A DNA stretch of 33,468 nt from an uncultured Lachnospiraceae bacterium. Its GTDB lineage: Bacteria > Bacillota > Clostridia > Lachnospirales > Lachnospiraceae. A program made the position numbers and the translations under genes. Location: positions 1 through 33,468 of the forward strand of contig CAJUCC010000067.1 in NCBI GenBank assembly GCA_910585205.1, in the 5' to 3' direction. The notes under the pieces were generated by a model. That model saw only the letters and a program-made list of their open reading frames with translations, made no database searches and was not told the DNA's origin. Of this stretch, positions 1 to 6,465 are shown one piece after another (within the stretch, counting starts at the first letter, position 1; each line of letters begins with the position of its first letter).

Positions 1-398
1 ATGTAACAGAGAAAATGCGGCATCATCCCGCCTGCCAATAGCAAAAACCCTTTGATGCCATAGCGCATAATGGAAACCGCAGCCGCCACGCCGCCGCAGA
101 CACCTGTCCACATGACAAACAGATACGTTGTCACAATCCCCGCAAACGTTGTTGACAAAATGGCCGCAAGCCATATCAGGCCGATTCTCCGGCACAGTAC
201 ATAAAAGAAAAAAGCGCCTTCATTTATTTCCACCCGCTCCAGCCGGCTCAGGCTCATGCGGCTTAAAAATCCCCCCTCCGTTAAAAAAACACCCGTATTC
301 AAATAAACCAGGGCCGTACCTGCCACCAGTCCCGCAAAAAAGGGCAGCGCCCAGTTCGGCCGTTCTGCCCTTTTCCATCGTATTTTTGTTAATCTCAC
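1..398 (-). CDS. spoIIM: SpoIIM-family stage II sporulation membrane protein, partial (C-terminus beyond window)
   Basis: An open frame enters from the left edge with no stop and reads back to a GTG at 398, giving about 132 residues. The product is strongly hydrophobic: a first membrane segment (FFAGLVAGTALVYL), then a basic/acidic stretch, then further membrane segments including LIWLAAILSTTFAGIVTTYL and a glycine-rich region ending GGMMPHFLCY. This layout and the late P-H/Q-F motif match SpoIIM, which acts with SpoIID and SpoIIP in septal peptidoglycan remodelling during engulfment in sporulating Bacillota. The family is about 200 residues, so roughly a third is missing. The Nudix gene lies 27 bp upstream, a common neighbour of spoIIM in Bacillota. 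The start is uncertain: stops TAA-TGA-TAA lie in frame just upstream, and a weak GAGTGG precedes the GTG. The family call rests on hydropathy and context. Confidence 0.72.
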   Translation of the reverse strand, partial: MRLTKIRWKRAERPNWALPFFAGLVAGTALVYLNTGVFLTEGGFLSRMSLSRLERVEINEGAFFFYVLCRRIGLIWLAAILSTTFAGIVTTYLFVMWTGVCGGVAAAVSIMRYGIKGFLLLAGGMMPHFLCY

Positions 399-425
399 AG
401 CATATCCACTCTGACTTTTTTATCA

Positions 426-962
426 TTATATGCCGTATTTTACTTTGTATGCCATCAAGGCCGCTATCGTTTTGGAATCCTCAATCTTTCGGGAGAAGAT
501 CAGCTGTTCCAGCTCTTCCATCGTATGCGCTTCCACATTCAGATATTCGTCCTCATCCAGATGCTGATGCGTCTTCACAAGACTGCGTGCCACATAAATG
601 TCGATCTTTTCATTACAGAAAGCAACCGTCGTGCGGATGGTCAAAAGAAGCTCCAGACTGTCGGATGCATAGCCGGTCTCCTCTTCCAATTCCCTGGCCG
701 CTGCCAGATCCGTGGCCTCCCCGGGGTTTAATCCGCCTGCCGGAATCTCCAGCGTATATCGTTCCAGCGCGTTGCGATACTGGGATACCATCAAAATCCT
801 GCCGTCCTCCGTTACCGGAATGACCGCCGCCGCACCGTTATGCTGAATGAAATCCCATTCCACCTGCTTACCGTCAGGAAGTTCCATTGTATCCACATAG
901 TAATCGATGATCTTCCCTTTATGAACAAGCGTTCTGTCTATTCTTCTGATTTCGTCGTCCAT
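426..962 (-). CDS. nudF: Nudix hydrolase, ADP-ribose pyrophosphatase (NudF type)
   Basis: This 178-residue protein carries a complete Nudix box at about residues 76-98: glycine, E82, then REL-EEE-TG at 90-97. The box binds the divalent metals that drive cleavage of nucleoside diphosphates linked to another moiety. The N-terminal DYYVDTMELPDGK and the QYRNALERYTLEIPAGG segment are typical of the ADP-ribose pyrophosphatase branch, which hydrolyses ADP-ribose to AMP and ribose-5-phosphate in the cytosol. AGGAGG lies just before the ATG. It sits 32 bp after the aminotransferase gene and directly before the spoIIM-like gene, so the three are probably cotranscribed. Substrate assignment within the superfamily is by resemblance only. 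Confidence 0.88.
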   Translation of the reverse strand: MDDEIRRIDRTLVHKGKIIDYYVDTMELPDGKQVEWDFIQHNGAAAVIPVTEDGRILMVSQYRNALERYTLEIPAGGLNPGEATDLAAARELEEETGYASDSLELLLTIRTTVAFCNEKIDIYVARSLVKTHQHLDEDEYLNVEAHTMEELEQLIFSRKIEDSKTIAALMAYKVKYGI

Positions 963-994
963 ATCTCCTCCTGATGCCCTTTCGTATCATCCGA

Positions 995-2287
995 TTATCC
1001 TTCATTCTCCAATAGTTTTTCCACGCTGGCCAGTTTTACACAGAGCACAAACAGGTCAGTCGCCGCTTCCAGCTCACTCGGAGAAGGAAACGAAGGCGCA
1101 ATCCGAATCACACTGTCATGCGGATCTTTTCCATAGGGAAAAGGCGCCCCCGCATTCGTCAGTGTCACCCCTGCCTCTTTGCATTTTTTAACAATATTCT
1201 TTGCACAGCCGTCCATTGCCTCAAATGTAATAAAATAACCGCCTTTCGGTCTGACCCAGCTGCCGATTCCCAGACCGCCCAGCTCATTTTCCAGCACATC
1301 CAGCACCGCTTCAAACTTCGGGCGCAGAATATCGGCATGCTTTTTCATATGCGCTCTCACCGTATCCATGTCTTTGAAGTATCTGGCATGGCGGAGCTGA
1401 TTGATCTTATCATAGCAGATCGTACGGATCGCAATGGACTTTTTAATGGAATCCAGATTGTTCCGGGAAGCCGCCATAGCCGCAATACCGGCACCCGCCA
1501 TACTGATCTTGGACGTGGAGCCGAACACATACACCATATCGGGATTACCCGCTTTTGCACATTCATCCAGAATATCCAGAATTTCATCCTGATCGTCATC
1601 GTACAGATGATGCACTGCATAAGCGTTATCCCAGTAAATCCGGAAATCTTCTGCCGCCGGTTTCAATGCGGCAAAGCGCCGTATCGTTTCATCCGAGTAC
1701 GAAATCCCCTGCGGGTTGGAATACTTCGGCACACACCAGATCCCTTTTACTGCCGCGTCTTCCGCTACATACCGTTCCACCAGATCCATATCCGGTCCTT
1801 CCGGCGTCATGGGAATATTCACCATTTCGATTCCGAAATGTTCCGTAATTGCAAAATGCCTGTCATATCCGGGAACCGGACAAAGAAATTTCACCCGATC
1901 CAGCTTACACCATGGCACAGAACCCATAACACCGCTTGTATAAGAACGGCAAACGGCATCATACATCGTGGAAAGGCTTCCGTTTCCGAATACAATCACA
2001 TGATCGGGATCCTGAATCCCCATAATGCCCGCCATCAATACCTTGGCCTCCCGAATGCCGTCCAGCTCGCCGTAATTCCTGCAGTCCGTTCCGTCATCCG
2101 ATTTCATATCACAGTCTTTATCCAGAATACTCATCAGCCCCATTCCCATATCAAGCTGGCCTTTCTCCGGCTTTCCTCTGGACATATTCAGATTCATTCC
2201 CTTACTCTGCGCATCCTGATACCGCTGATCCAGATCTTCTTTGCATACAAGCAGTTCTTCTCTGCTCATTTCCTTATATGGTTTCAT
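995..2287 (-). CDS. PLP-dependent aminotransferase of the MocR/Aminotran_MocR family
   Basis: The 430-residue product is a fold type I PLP enzyme. The likely Schiff-base lysine is K260 in STSKISMAGAG. The upstream YWDNAYAVHHL and KYSNPQGISYS segments fit the usual cofactor aspartate/tyrosine and substrate-binding asparagine-proline. The N-terminal MSRGKPEKGQLDMG and NYGELDGIREAK motifs mark the stand-alone aminotransferase group related to MocR C-terminal domains, usually annotated as an aspartate/aromatic aminotransferase-like protein. There is no helix-turn-helix domain, so it is an enzyme and not a MocR regulator. I chose the ATG at 2287 (AAGGA upstream). An in-frame start at 2353 would add 22 residues unlike the family and would run across the palindromic leader. 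The substrate is unknown. Confidence 0.85.
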   Translation of the reverse strand: MKPYKEMSREELLVCKEDLDQRYQDAQSKGMNLNMSRGKPEKGQLDMGMGLMSILDKDCDMKSDDGTDCRNYGELDGIREAKVLMAGIMGIQDPDHVIVFGNGSLSTMYDAVCRSYTSGVMGSVPWCKLDRVKFLCPVPGYDRHFAITEHFGIEMVNIPMTPEGPDMDLVERYVAEDAAVKGIWCVPKYSNPQGISYSDETIRRFAALKPAAEDFRIYWDNAYAVHHLYDDDQDEILDILDECAKAGNPDMVYVFGSTSKISMAGAGIAAMAASRNNLDSIKKSIAIRTICYDKINQLRHARYFKDMDTVRAHMKKHADILRPKFEAVLDVLENELGGLGIGSWVRPKGGYFITFEAMDGCAKNIVKKCKEAGVTLTNAGAPFPYGKDPHDSVIRIAPSFPSPSELEAATDLFVLCVKLASVEKLLENEG

Positions 2288-2338
2288 TTTCCGCACCGTC
2301 CTTATATCTCTTGTTTTCTTGCTTTGTCCGATTGGATA

Positions 2339-2350
2339 ATTGTATACAAT
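2339..2350. promoter_or_regulatory. Palindrome ATTGTATACAAT in the aminotransferase leader
   Basis: A perfect 12-bp inverted repeat lies between the promoter at 2371-2399 and the aminotransferase start, roughly 15-25 nt past the predicted transcription start. TNGTATACNA-type palindromes are typical operators of GntR-family repressors. No such regulator is encoded nearby, so the assignment to a protein is inference. Confidence 0.4.
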
Positions 2351-2370
2351 CAAACATTGACACCTTTGCT

Positions 2371-2399
2371 ATTTTACTACAAGATCATAAAATGTACAA
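2371..2399 (-). promoter_or_regulatory. Sigma-A-type promoter of the aminotransferase-nudF-spoIIM unit
   Basis: On the minus strand, TTGTAC (2394-2399) is separated by exactly 17 bp from TAAAAT (2371-2376). It lies about 84 bp upstream of the chosen aminotransferase start. Confidence 0.6.
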
Positions 2400-2423
2400 G
2401 AAAAATTTTCGGGATTCCCGCAT

Positions 2424-2460
2424 AAAAAACAGGACAGGGATGATTCACAATCCCTGTCCC
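2424..2460 (-). terminator. Intrinsic terminator after the 36-residue peptide gene
   Basis: GGACAGGGAT (2432-2441) pairs perfectly with 2450-2459 around an 8-nt loop. On the minus strand the stem is followed by TGTTTTTTATG, giving six U residues. It ends the small transcription unit that begins at the promoter 2657-2685, and it insulates that unit from the aminotransferase promoter just downstream. Confidence 0.8.
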
Positions 2461-2504
2461 GCAAATATCATGCATCTGTCATATTCCGAACCCGATAGCA
2501 ATAC

Positions 2505-2615
2505 TCAGGAATCAATATCCTCGCTCGCTGCCACGGCAGAAACCACCGATGAAACTGCCGCCACTACGACAACTGCGATAATAATGACAAGCATGCCGCC
2601 CATTAATACTAACAT
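2505..2615 (-). CDS. 36-residue single-pass membrane peptide, stand-alone gene
   Basis: The ATG at 2615 is preceded by a full AGGAGG with 8-nt spacing; the frame ends in TGA at 2505. The peptide begins MLVLMGGMLV, continues with an uninterrupted run of Ile/Val/Ala to about residue 30, and ends in a short acidic tail, ASEDIDS. It therefore looks like one transmembrane helix with no charged residue before the tail. It has its own consensus promoter (2657-2685) and its own terminator (2424-2460), and it is separated from rny by another terminator (2705-2735). Those flanking signals are the main evidence that it is real. I do not recognise the family. It could be a small regulatory membrane protein; a type I toxin is possible, but no antisense promoter is obvious. 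Confidence 0.72.
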   Translation of the reverse strand: MLVLMGGMLVIIIAVVVVAAVSSVVSAVAASEDIDS

Positions 2616-2656
2616 TGTATACGCCTCCTGTATTCCGATCTTACCCGTCCTGTCTC

Positions 2657-2685
2657 ATTATAATTCCCTGCATTTCGGACGGCAA
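2657..2685 (-). promoter_or_regulatory. Consensus sigma-A promoter of the 36-residue peptide gene
   Basis: TTGCCG (2680-2685), a 17-bp spacer and a perfect TATAAT (2657-2662) on the minus strand. The predicted transcript starts about 35 nt before the ATG at 2615. Confidence 0.75.
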
Positions 2686-2704
2686 CCGGAAAATGAATTT
2701 TTTT

Positions 2705-2735
2705 AAAAAAGGAAACGTTTTCCGTTTCCTTTTTT
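2705..2735. terminator. Terminator of rny (symmetrical, could act both ways)
   Basis: GGAAACG (2711-2717) pairs with CGTTTCC (2723-2729) around a 5-nt loop, flanked by six A on one side and six T on the other. It lies directly after the rny stop codon at 2741-2743. Confidence 0.85.
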
Positions 2736-2740
2736 ACACT

Positions 2741-4288
2741 CTACTTTGCGTAGTCAACCACGCGCGATTCCCGAATTACATTGACCTTAATCTGTCCCGG
2801 ATACTCCAATTCAGCTTCAATCTGTTTGGATAAATCACGTGCCAGAAGTACCATGTCAGCATCCGAAATCTGCTCTGGAACTACCATAACGCGAACCTCT
2901 CTGCCTGCCTGAATAGCAAAAGATTTGTCTACACCTTTGAAATTGTTTGTGATCTCTTCCAACTGCTTCAACCTGCTGGTATATGTTTCGATTGTCTCCC
3001 GTCTTGCACCCGGTCTGGCCGCAGAAATCGTATCCGCCGCCTGAACCAGACACGCAATCAGTGACTGGGGTTCCACATCACCATGATGGGATTCCACACT
3101 GTTAATAACGACAGCGCCTTCCCTGTACTTTCTGCACAGTTCGACACCCAGTTGGATATGGGAACCTTCCATTTCATGATCCACCGCTTTTCCGATGTCA
3201 TGCAACAGTCCGGCCCGTTTTGCAAGTCTGACATCCAGCCCCATTTCCGCTGCCAGCAGACCTGATAACTGCGCCACTTCAATGGAATGCTTTAACGCAT
3301 TCTGGCCATAACTTGTTCGGAACTTCATTTTACCAAGCAGTCTCACAAGTTCCGGATGGATACCGTGTACACCAACTTCCAGTGTAGCGGCCTCTCCTTC
3401 CTCTTTAATCATGACTTCCACTTCTTTTTGCGCCTTTTCAACCATCTCTTCGATTCTTGCCGGATGAATTCGTCCGTCAACAATCAGTTTTTCAAGAGCA
3501 ATACGGGCAACTTCTCTGCGGATCGGATCAAAGCCGGATAAAATCACCGCCTCCGGCGTATCATCAATAATCAGATCCACACCGGTCATAGTCTCGAGGG
3601 TACGGATATTTCTGCCCTCTCTGCCGATGATTCTTCCCTTCATTTCATCATTGGGAAGCTGTACAACGGAGATCGTCGTCTCGGACACATGGTCGGCGGC
3701 ACATTTCTGAATGGCAGTCACAACATACTCTTTCGCCTTCTTGTCCGCTTCTTCCTTGGCCCGGCTTTCCATCTCCTTAATCATCATGGCTGTTTCGTGT
3801 TTTACTTCATCTTCAACAGTCTTCAACAAATATTCTTTTGCCTGTTCGGAGGTCAATCCAGAGATTCGTTCCAGTTCCTGTACTCTTTGTTCATTCAACC
3901 TGGAGACTTCGACTTTCATTTTCCCAAGTTCTTCTTCTCTGGCTGTCAACACCGCTTCTTTCTTCTCGATAGAATCCGCTTTCTTATCGATGTTTTCTTC
4001 TTTCTGCTGAATTCTTCTTTCAGAGCGCTGTACTTCAGCACGGCGTTCCTTGATTTCCTTATCCAGCTCATTCTTCGTACGAATGGACTCTTCCTTGATC
4101 TCAAGTAAGCCCTCTCTTTTCTTAGCTTCTGCAGTTTTTAATGCTTCATCAATAATCTCTCTTGCCTTCTCCTCAGCGTTGCCGATCTTGGCAGCCACGA
4201 CTTTCTTCTGATAAGACGTAGCCAGCGCGGCAGTCACCGGTACTGCAATAAGAAGCGTAACAACTACTGCTATTACAACATAGAGCAT
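2741..4288 (-). CDS. rny: Ribonuclease Y, membrane-anchored endoribonuclease
   Basis: RNase Y starts bulk mRNA decay in Bacillota and forms part of a membrane-bound degradosome-like complex. The 515-residue product has all expected parts: an N-terminal transmembrane helix (about residues 1-25), a long charged coiled coil (to about 190), a KH RNA-binding domain with GREG near 223-226, and an HD metal-dependent catalytic domain with HD at about 363-364. I place the start at the ATG at 4288. A GTG at 4300 is in frame, but it overlaps the AAGGAGG that serves as ribosome site, and the spacing from that site to the ATG is a rather long 11 nt. It is transcribed from its own promoter (4384-4412) and closed by the 2705-2735 terminator. 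Confidence 0.97.
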   Translation of the reverse strand: MLYVVIAVVVTLLIAVPVTAALATSYQKKVVAAKIGNAEEKAREIIDEALKTAEAKKREGLLEIKEESIRTKNELDKEIKERRAEVQRSERRIQQKEENIDKKADSIEKKEAVLTAREEELGKMKVEVSRLNEQRVQELERISGLTSEQAKEYLLKTVEDEVKHETAMMIKEMESRAKEEADKKAKEYVVTAIQKCAADHVSETTISVVQLPNDEMKGRIIGREGRNIRTLETMTGVDLIIDDTPEAVILSGFDPIRREVARIALEKLIVDGRIHPARIEEMVEKAQKEVEVMIKEEGEAATLEVGVHGIHPELVRLLGKMKFRTSYGQNALKHSIEVAQLSGLLAAEMGLDVRLAKRAGLLHDIGKAVDHEMEGSHIQLGVELCRKYREGAVVINSVESHHGDVEPQSLIACLVQAADTISAARPGARRETIETYTSRLKQLEEITNNFKGVDKSFAIQAGREVRVMVVPEQISDADMVLLARDLSKQIEAELEYPGQIKVNVIRESRVVDYAK

Positions 4289-4383
4289 GTACAGGAGCAC
4301 CTCCTTATTTATTTTTCATTGTACGAATATCTGATATAGGATGCATGGCGCGCACCCTAAATGTCAAAAATTACAACACATTA

Positions 4384-4412
4384 ATTCTATACGGAATTTG
4401 CATTTATGTCAA
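4384..4412 (-). promoter_or_regulatory. Sigma-A promoter of rny
   Basis: Perfect TTGACA (4407-4412), a 17-bp spacer and TAGAAT (4384-4389) on the minus strand, about 96 bp upstream of the rny start. No terminator is visible between recX and this promoter, so some readthrough from recA-recX is likely. Confidence 0.75.
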
Positions 4413-4465
4413 GCAAAACTCTGGGGAATCACAGGGCAGGCATATTTTTATCCGCTCCCGGTATA

Positions 4466-5086
4466 TCAACACTCCTCCCGGCCACGCATTACCCGCCGCA
4501 CCAGCTCCGGTGAGAATCCTTTTCGGCAGAGATAGCCGTATATCCGCCTGGCCTCCTTTTCATCATTCCCCGCAGCCATAAAATGTTTTTTTTCCATCAG
4601 CCGCCGCACCGCCGCTTCTTCATCCGGCACCGCTTCGTCCGCTTCAAGTTCTTCGAGTACAGCGCGGAACAATTCCCTGCCGATTCCCTTTTGGAAAAGC
4701 TTTTGTTCGATTTCCCGCAGGCTGCACCGTCCCATGCGGCACATGATATAATCACTGGCATACTGCCGGTCATCCACATAGCGGTAAGACTTTACATAGG
4801 CAACCGCATCCTCTGCTAGTTCCTGTCCATATCCGCCGGCAAGCAGCTTATCCAAAAGCTGTTTTTCGGTATATCTGCCGGTCTTGAGCAGGTTCATCGC
4901 CCGCAGCCGGGCACGTTTGGGCAGTATTTTGGTCCGCAGTTCCCGAACCGTTTCCGCATCCACATCCCGGCCTGTTTCCATATGGTATTTGCGCAATTCG
5001 CCTTTGTATAATACAAAGGCGAATGCATCATCCAGGTAAACCCGGCTTCTCGTTTTGGATATTTCTTCTATCGCTGTCACTGTCAT
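4466..5086 (-). CDS. recX: Regulatory protein RecX
   Basis: RecX binds RecA filaments and limits strand exchange. The 206-residue protein shows the tandem three-helix repeats of the family. The most recognisable part is RYVDDRQYASDYIMCRMGRC followed by SLREIEQKLFQKGI, matching the conserved central repeat; a further repeat follows near the C-terminus (KGFSPELVRRVM). The start codon lies 8 bp after the recA stop, so the two are almost certainly cotranscribed from the SOS-controlled recA promoter. That pairing also supports the assignment. Confidence 0.92.
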   Translation of the reverse strand: MTVTAIEEISKTRSRVYLDDAFAFVLYKGELRKYHMETGRDVDAETVRELRTKILPKRARLRAMNLLKTGRYTEKQLLDKLLAGGYGQELAEDAVAYVKSYRYVDDRQYASDYIMCRMGRCSLREIEQKLFQKGIGRELFRAVLEELEADEAVPDEEAAVRRLMEKKHFMAAGNDEKEARRIYGYLCRKGFSPELVRRVMRGREEC

Positions 5087-5094
5087 ACGTTCGA

Positions 5095-6228
5095 TCAGCC
5101 TTCCTCCGCACCGGTTTTAGCGGCTGCTTCCTTTTTTTCTGCGGCGCTCTTTTTCTCGGATGTCTTTCTGGCCGTTGTCTCTTTCTTAGCGGCAGGTTCT
5201 GCCGCTGCTCCCGCCTCCTGCGCATCCGGCTTGTCGCCCAGACCATAGTGTGCTCTAACCTTGTTTTCCACCTCCGCACAAATCTGCGGATTTTCTTTCA
5301 GATATTGCTTGGCGTTTTCCCGGCCCTGTCCGATCTTGCTGCTCTCGTAGGCATACCACGCGCCGCTTTTATTGATAATATTGCAGCCCGCTGCCAGATC
5401 CAGAATATCCCCTTCCTTGGAAATCCCTTTGCCGAACATAATGTCAAACTCTGCCTCTTTGAACGGCGGCGCAATCTTATTCTTTACCACCTTTACCCTT
5501 GTCCGGTTGCCAATCACTTCGCCGCTCTGTTTGAGCGTGTCAATTTTCCGCACATCCAGACGGACGGAAGAGTAAAATTTCAGCGCCCGGCCGCCGGTTG
5601 TCGTCTCCGGATTGCCGAACATAATACCGATCTTTTCACGGAGCTGATTGATAAATACCACTGTACAGTTGGATTTGCTGATAACGGCGGTCAGCTTACG
5701 AAGCGCCTGCGACATCAGCCTTGCCTGCAGACCCACATGGCTGTCTCCCATATCGCCGTCAATCTCCGCCTTCGGCACAAGCGCTGCAACGGAGTCTACG
5801 ACAATAATATCAATCGCACCGGAACGTACCATTGTCTCCGTGATTTCCATGGCCTGTTCCCCGTTGTCCGGCTGCGATATATACAGGTTATCTATATCAA
5901 CACCGATATTTTTCGCATACACCGGATCCAGTGCATGCTCTGCATCGATAAATCCCGCAATGCCGCCCCGTTTCTGTACCTCTGCGACCATATGCAGGGT
6001 GACGGTCGTCTTACCGCTGGACTCGGGTCCATAGATTTCCACAATCCGCCCTTTGGGAATCCCGCCCAGCCCCAGTGCAATATCCAGACTGAGCGAACCT
6101 GTGGGAATCGTCTCCACATTCATCTGTGTCGTCGGATCTCCCAGTTTCATAACCGTTCCTTTTCCAAACTGACGTTCAATCTGTCCCAGGGCGGCATCCA
6201 GCGCTTTTAATTTTTCTTCTCTTTCCAT
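5095..6228 (-). CDS. recA: Recombinase RecA
   Basis: The 377-residue product is a full-length RecA, the ATP-dependent strand-exchange protein and LexA co-protease. It has the Walker A motif GPESSGKT at residues 67-74, the characteristic EHALDP segment, the Walker B region IIVVDSVAALVP, and the L2 loop FINQLREKIGIMFGNPETTTGGRALKF region. The C-terminal tail from about residue 335 is rich in Ala, Lys and Glu instead of the mainly acidic tail of E. coli RecA, as is common in Clostridia. AGGAGA precedes the ATG. The upstream region has a promoter with two LexA-type boxes, so SOS induction is expected. recX follows directly. Confidence 0.99.
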   Translation of the reverse strand: MEREEKLKALDAALGQIERQFGKGTVMKLGDPTTQMNVETIPTGSLSLDIALGLGGIPKGRIVEIYGPESSGKTTVTLHMVAEVQKRGGIAGFIDAEHALDPVYAKNIGVDIDNLYISQPDNGEQAMEITETMVRSGAIDIIVVDSVAALVPKAEIDGDMGDSHVGLQARLMSQALRKLTAVISKSNCTVVFINQLREKIGIMFGNPETTTGGRALKFYSSVRLDVRKIDTLKQSGEVIGNRTRVKVVKNKIAPPFKEAEFDIMFGKGISKEGDILDLAAGCNIINKSGAWYAYESSKIGQGRENAKQYLKENPQICAEVENKVRAHYGLGDKPDAQEAGAAAEPAAKKETTARKTSEKKSAAEKKEAAAKTGAEEG

Positions 6229-6262
6229 ATGTAAACTCTCCTTATTTTGTCCACGTCAATCG

Positions 6263-6274
6263 GAACATCTGTTC
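6263..6274. promoter_or_regulatory. LexA (SOS) box 2 of recA
   Basis: GAACATCTGTTC fits the Gram-positive LexA consensus GAAC-N4-GTTC exactly. It lies just downstream of the -10 hexamer at 6282-6287, where bound repressor would block the transcription start. Confidence 0.8.
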
Positions 6275-6281
6275 TGTTAAT

Positions 6282-6310
6282 AGAATAAAACATCTGTTCG
6301 GATTTGTCAA
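6282..6310 (-). promoter_or_regulatory. recA promoter
   Basis: Perfect TTGACA (6305-6310), a 17-bp spacer and TATTCT (6282-6287) on the minus strand. The spacer contains LexA box 1. Confidence 0.8.
6288..6299. promoter_or_regulatory. LexA (SOS) box 1 of recA, inside the promoter spacer
   Basis: On the minus strand GAACAGATGTTT departs from GAAC-N4-GTTC in one base. It sits between the -35 and -10 hexamers, and its centre is about 25 bp from that of box 2, close to two or two and a half helical turns. Confidence 0.7.
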
Positions 6311-6352
6311 TTCTTTTTTCTGATTTCGGAAACGGATTTTCGTGCGATATAC

Positions 6353-6384
6353 GGGACGAAAGGCCGCTGACTGCCTTTCGCCCC
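6353..6384 (-). terminator. Strong hairpin after the zinc-ribbon gene, possible terminator without a clear U tract
   Basis: CGAAAGGC (6357-6364) pairs with 6373-6380 around an 8-nt loop, and after one mismatch three more G-C pairs extend the stem (6353-6355 with 6382-6384). It lies between the stop of the zinc-ribbon gene (6466) and the recA promoter. The expected run of U residues is absent, so termination is inferred from position and stem strength only. Confidence 0.45.
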
Positions 6385-6465
6385 GCCGGACAATGGTCCT
6401 GTAAAGAAACAGATAACAACACAGACAGGTCTGCGCACTTGCTGCGCCGACCACAAGAATCTCAT

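Noticed and set aside
1118..2425. Long plus-strand open frame of 435 codons opposite the aminotransferase gene
   Set aside because: It is the shadow of a well-supported minus-strand gene; it has no recognisable domain, an implausible His/Arg/Ile-rich composition and no ribosome site.
2505..2740. Type I toxin-antitoxin locus at the small peptide gene
   Set aside because: The peptide resembles such toxins in size and hydrophobicity, but I found no convincing opposing promoter for an antisense RNA, so no toxin claim is made.
5023..6210. Plus-strand open frame of 395 codons opposite recA
   Set aside because: recA is unmistakable on the other strand; long antiparallel frames are expected in this codon usage.
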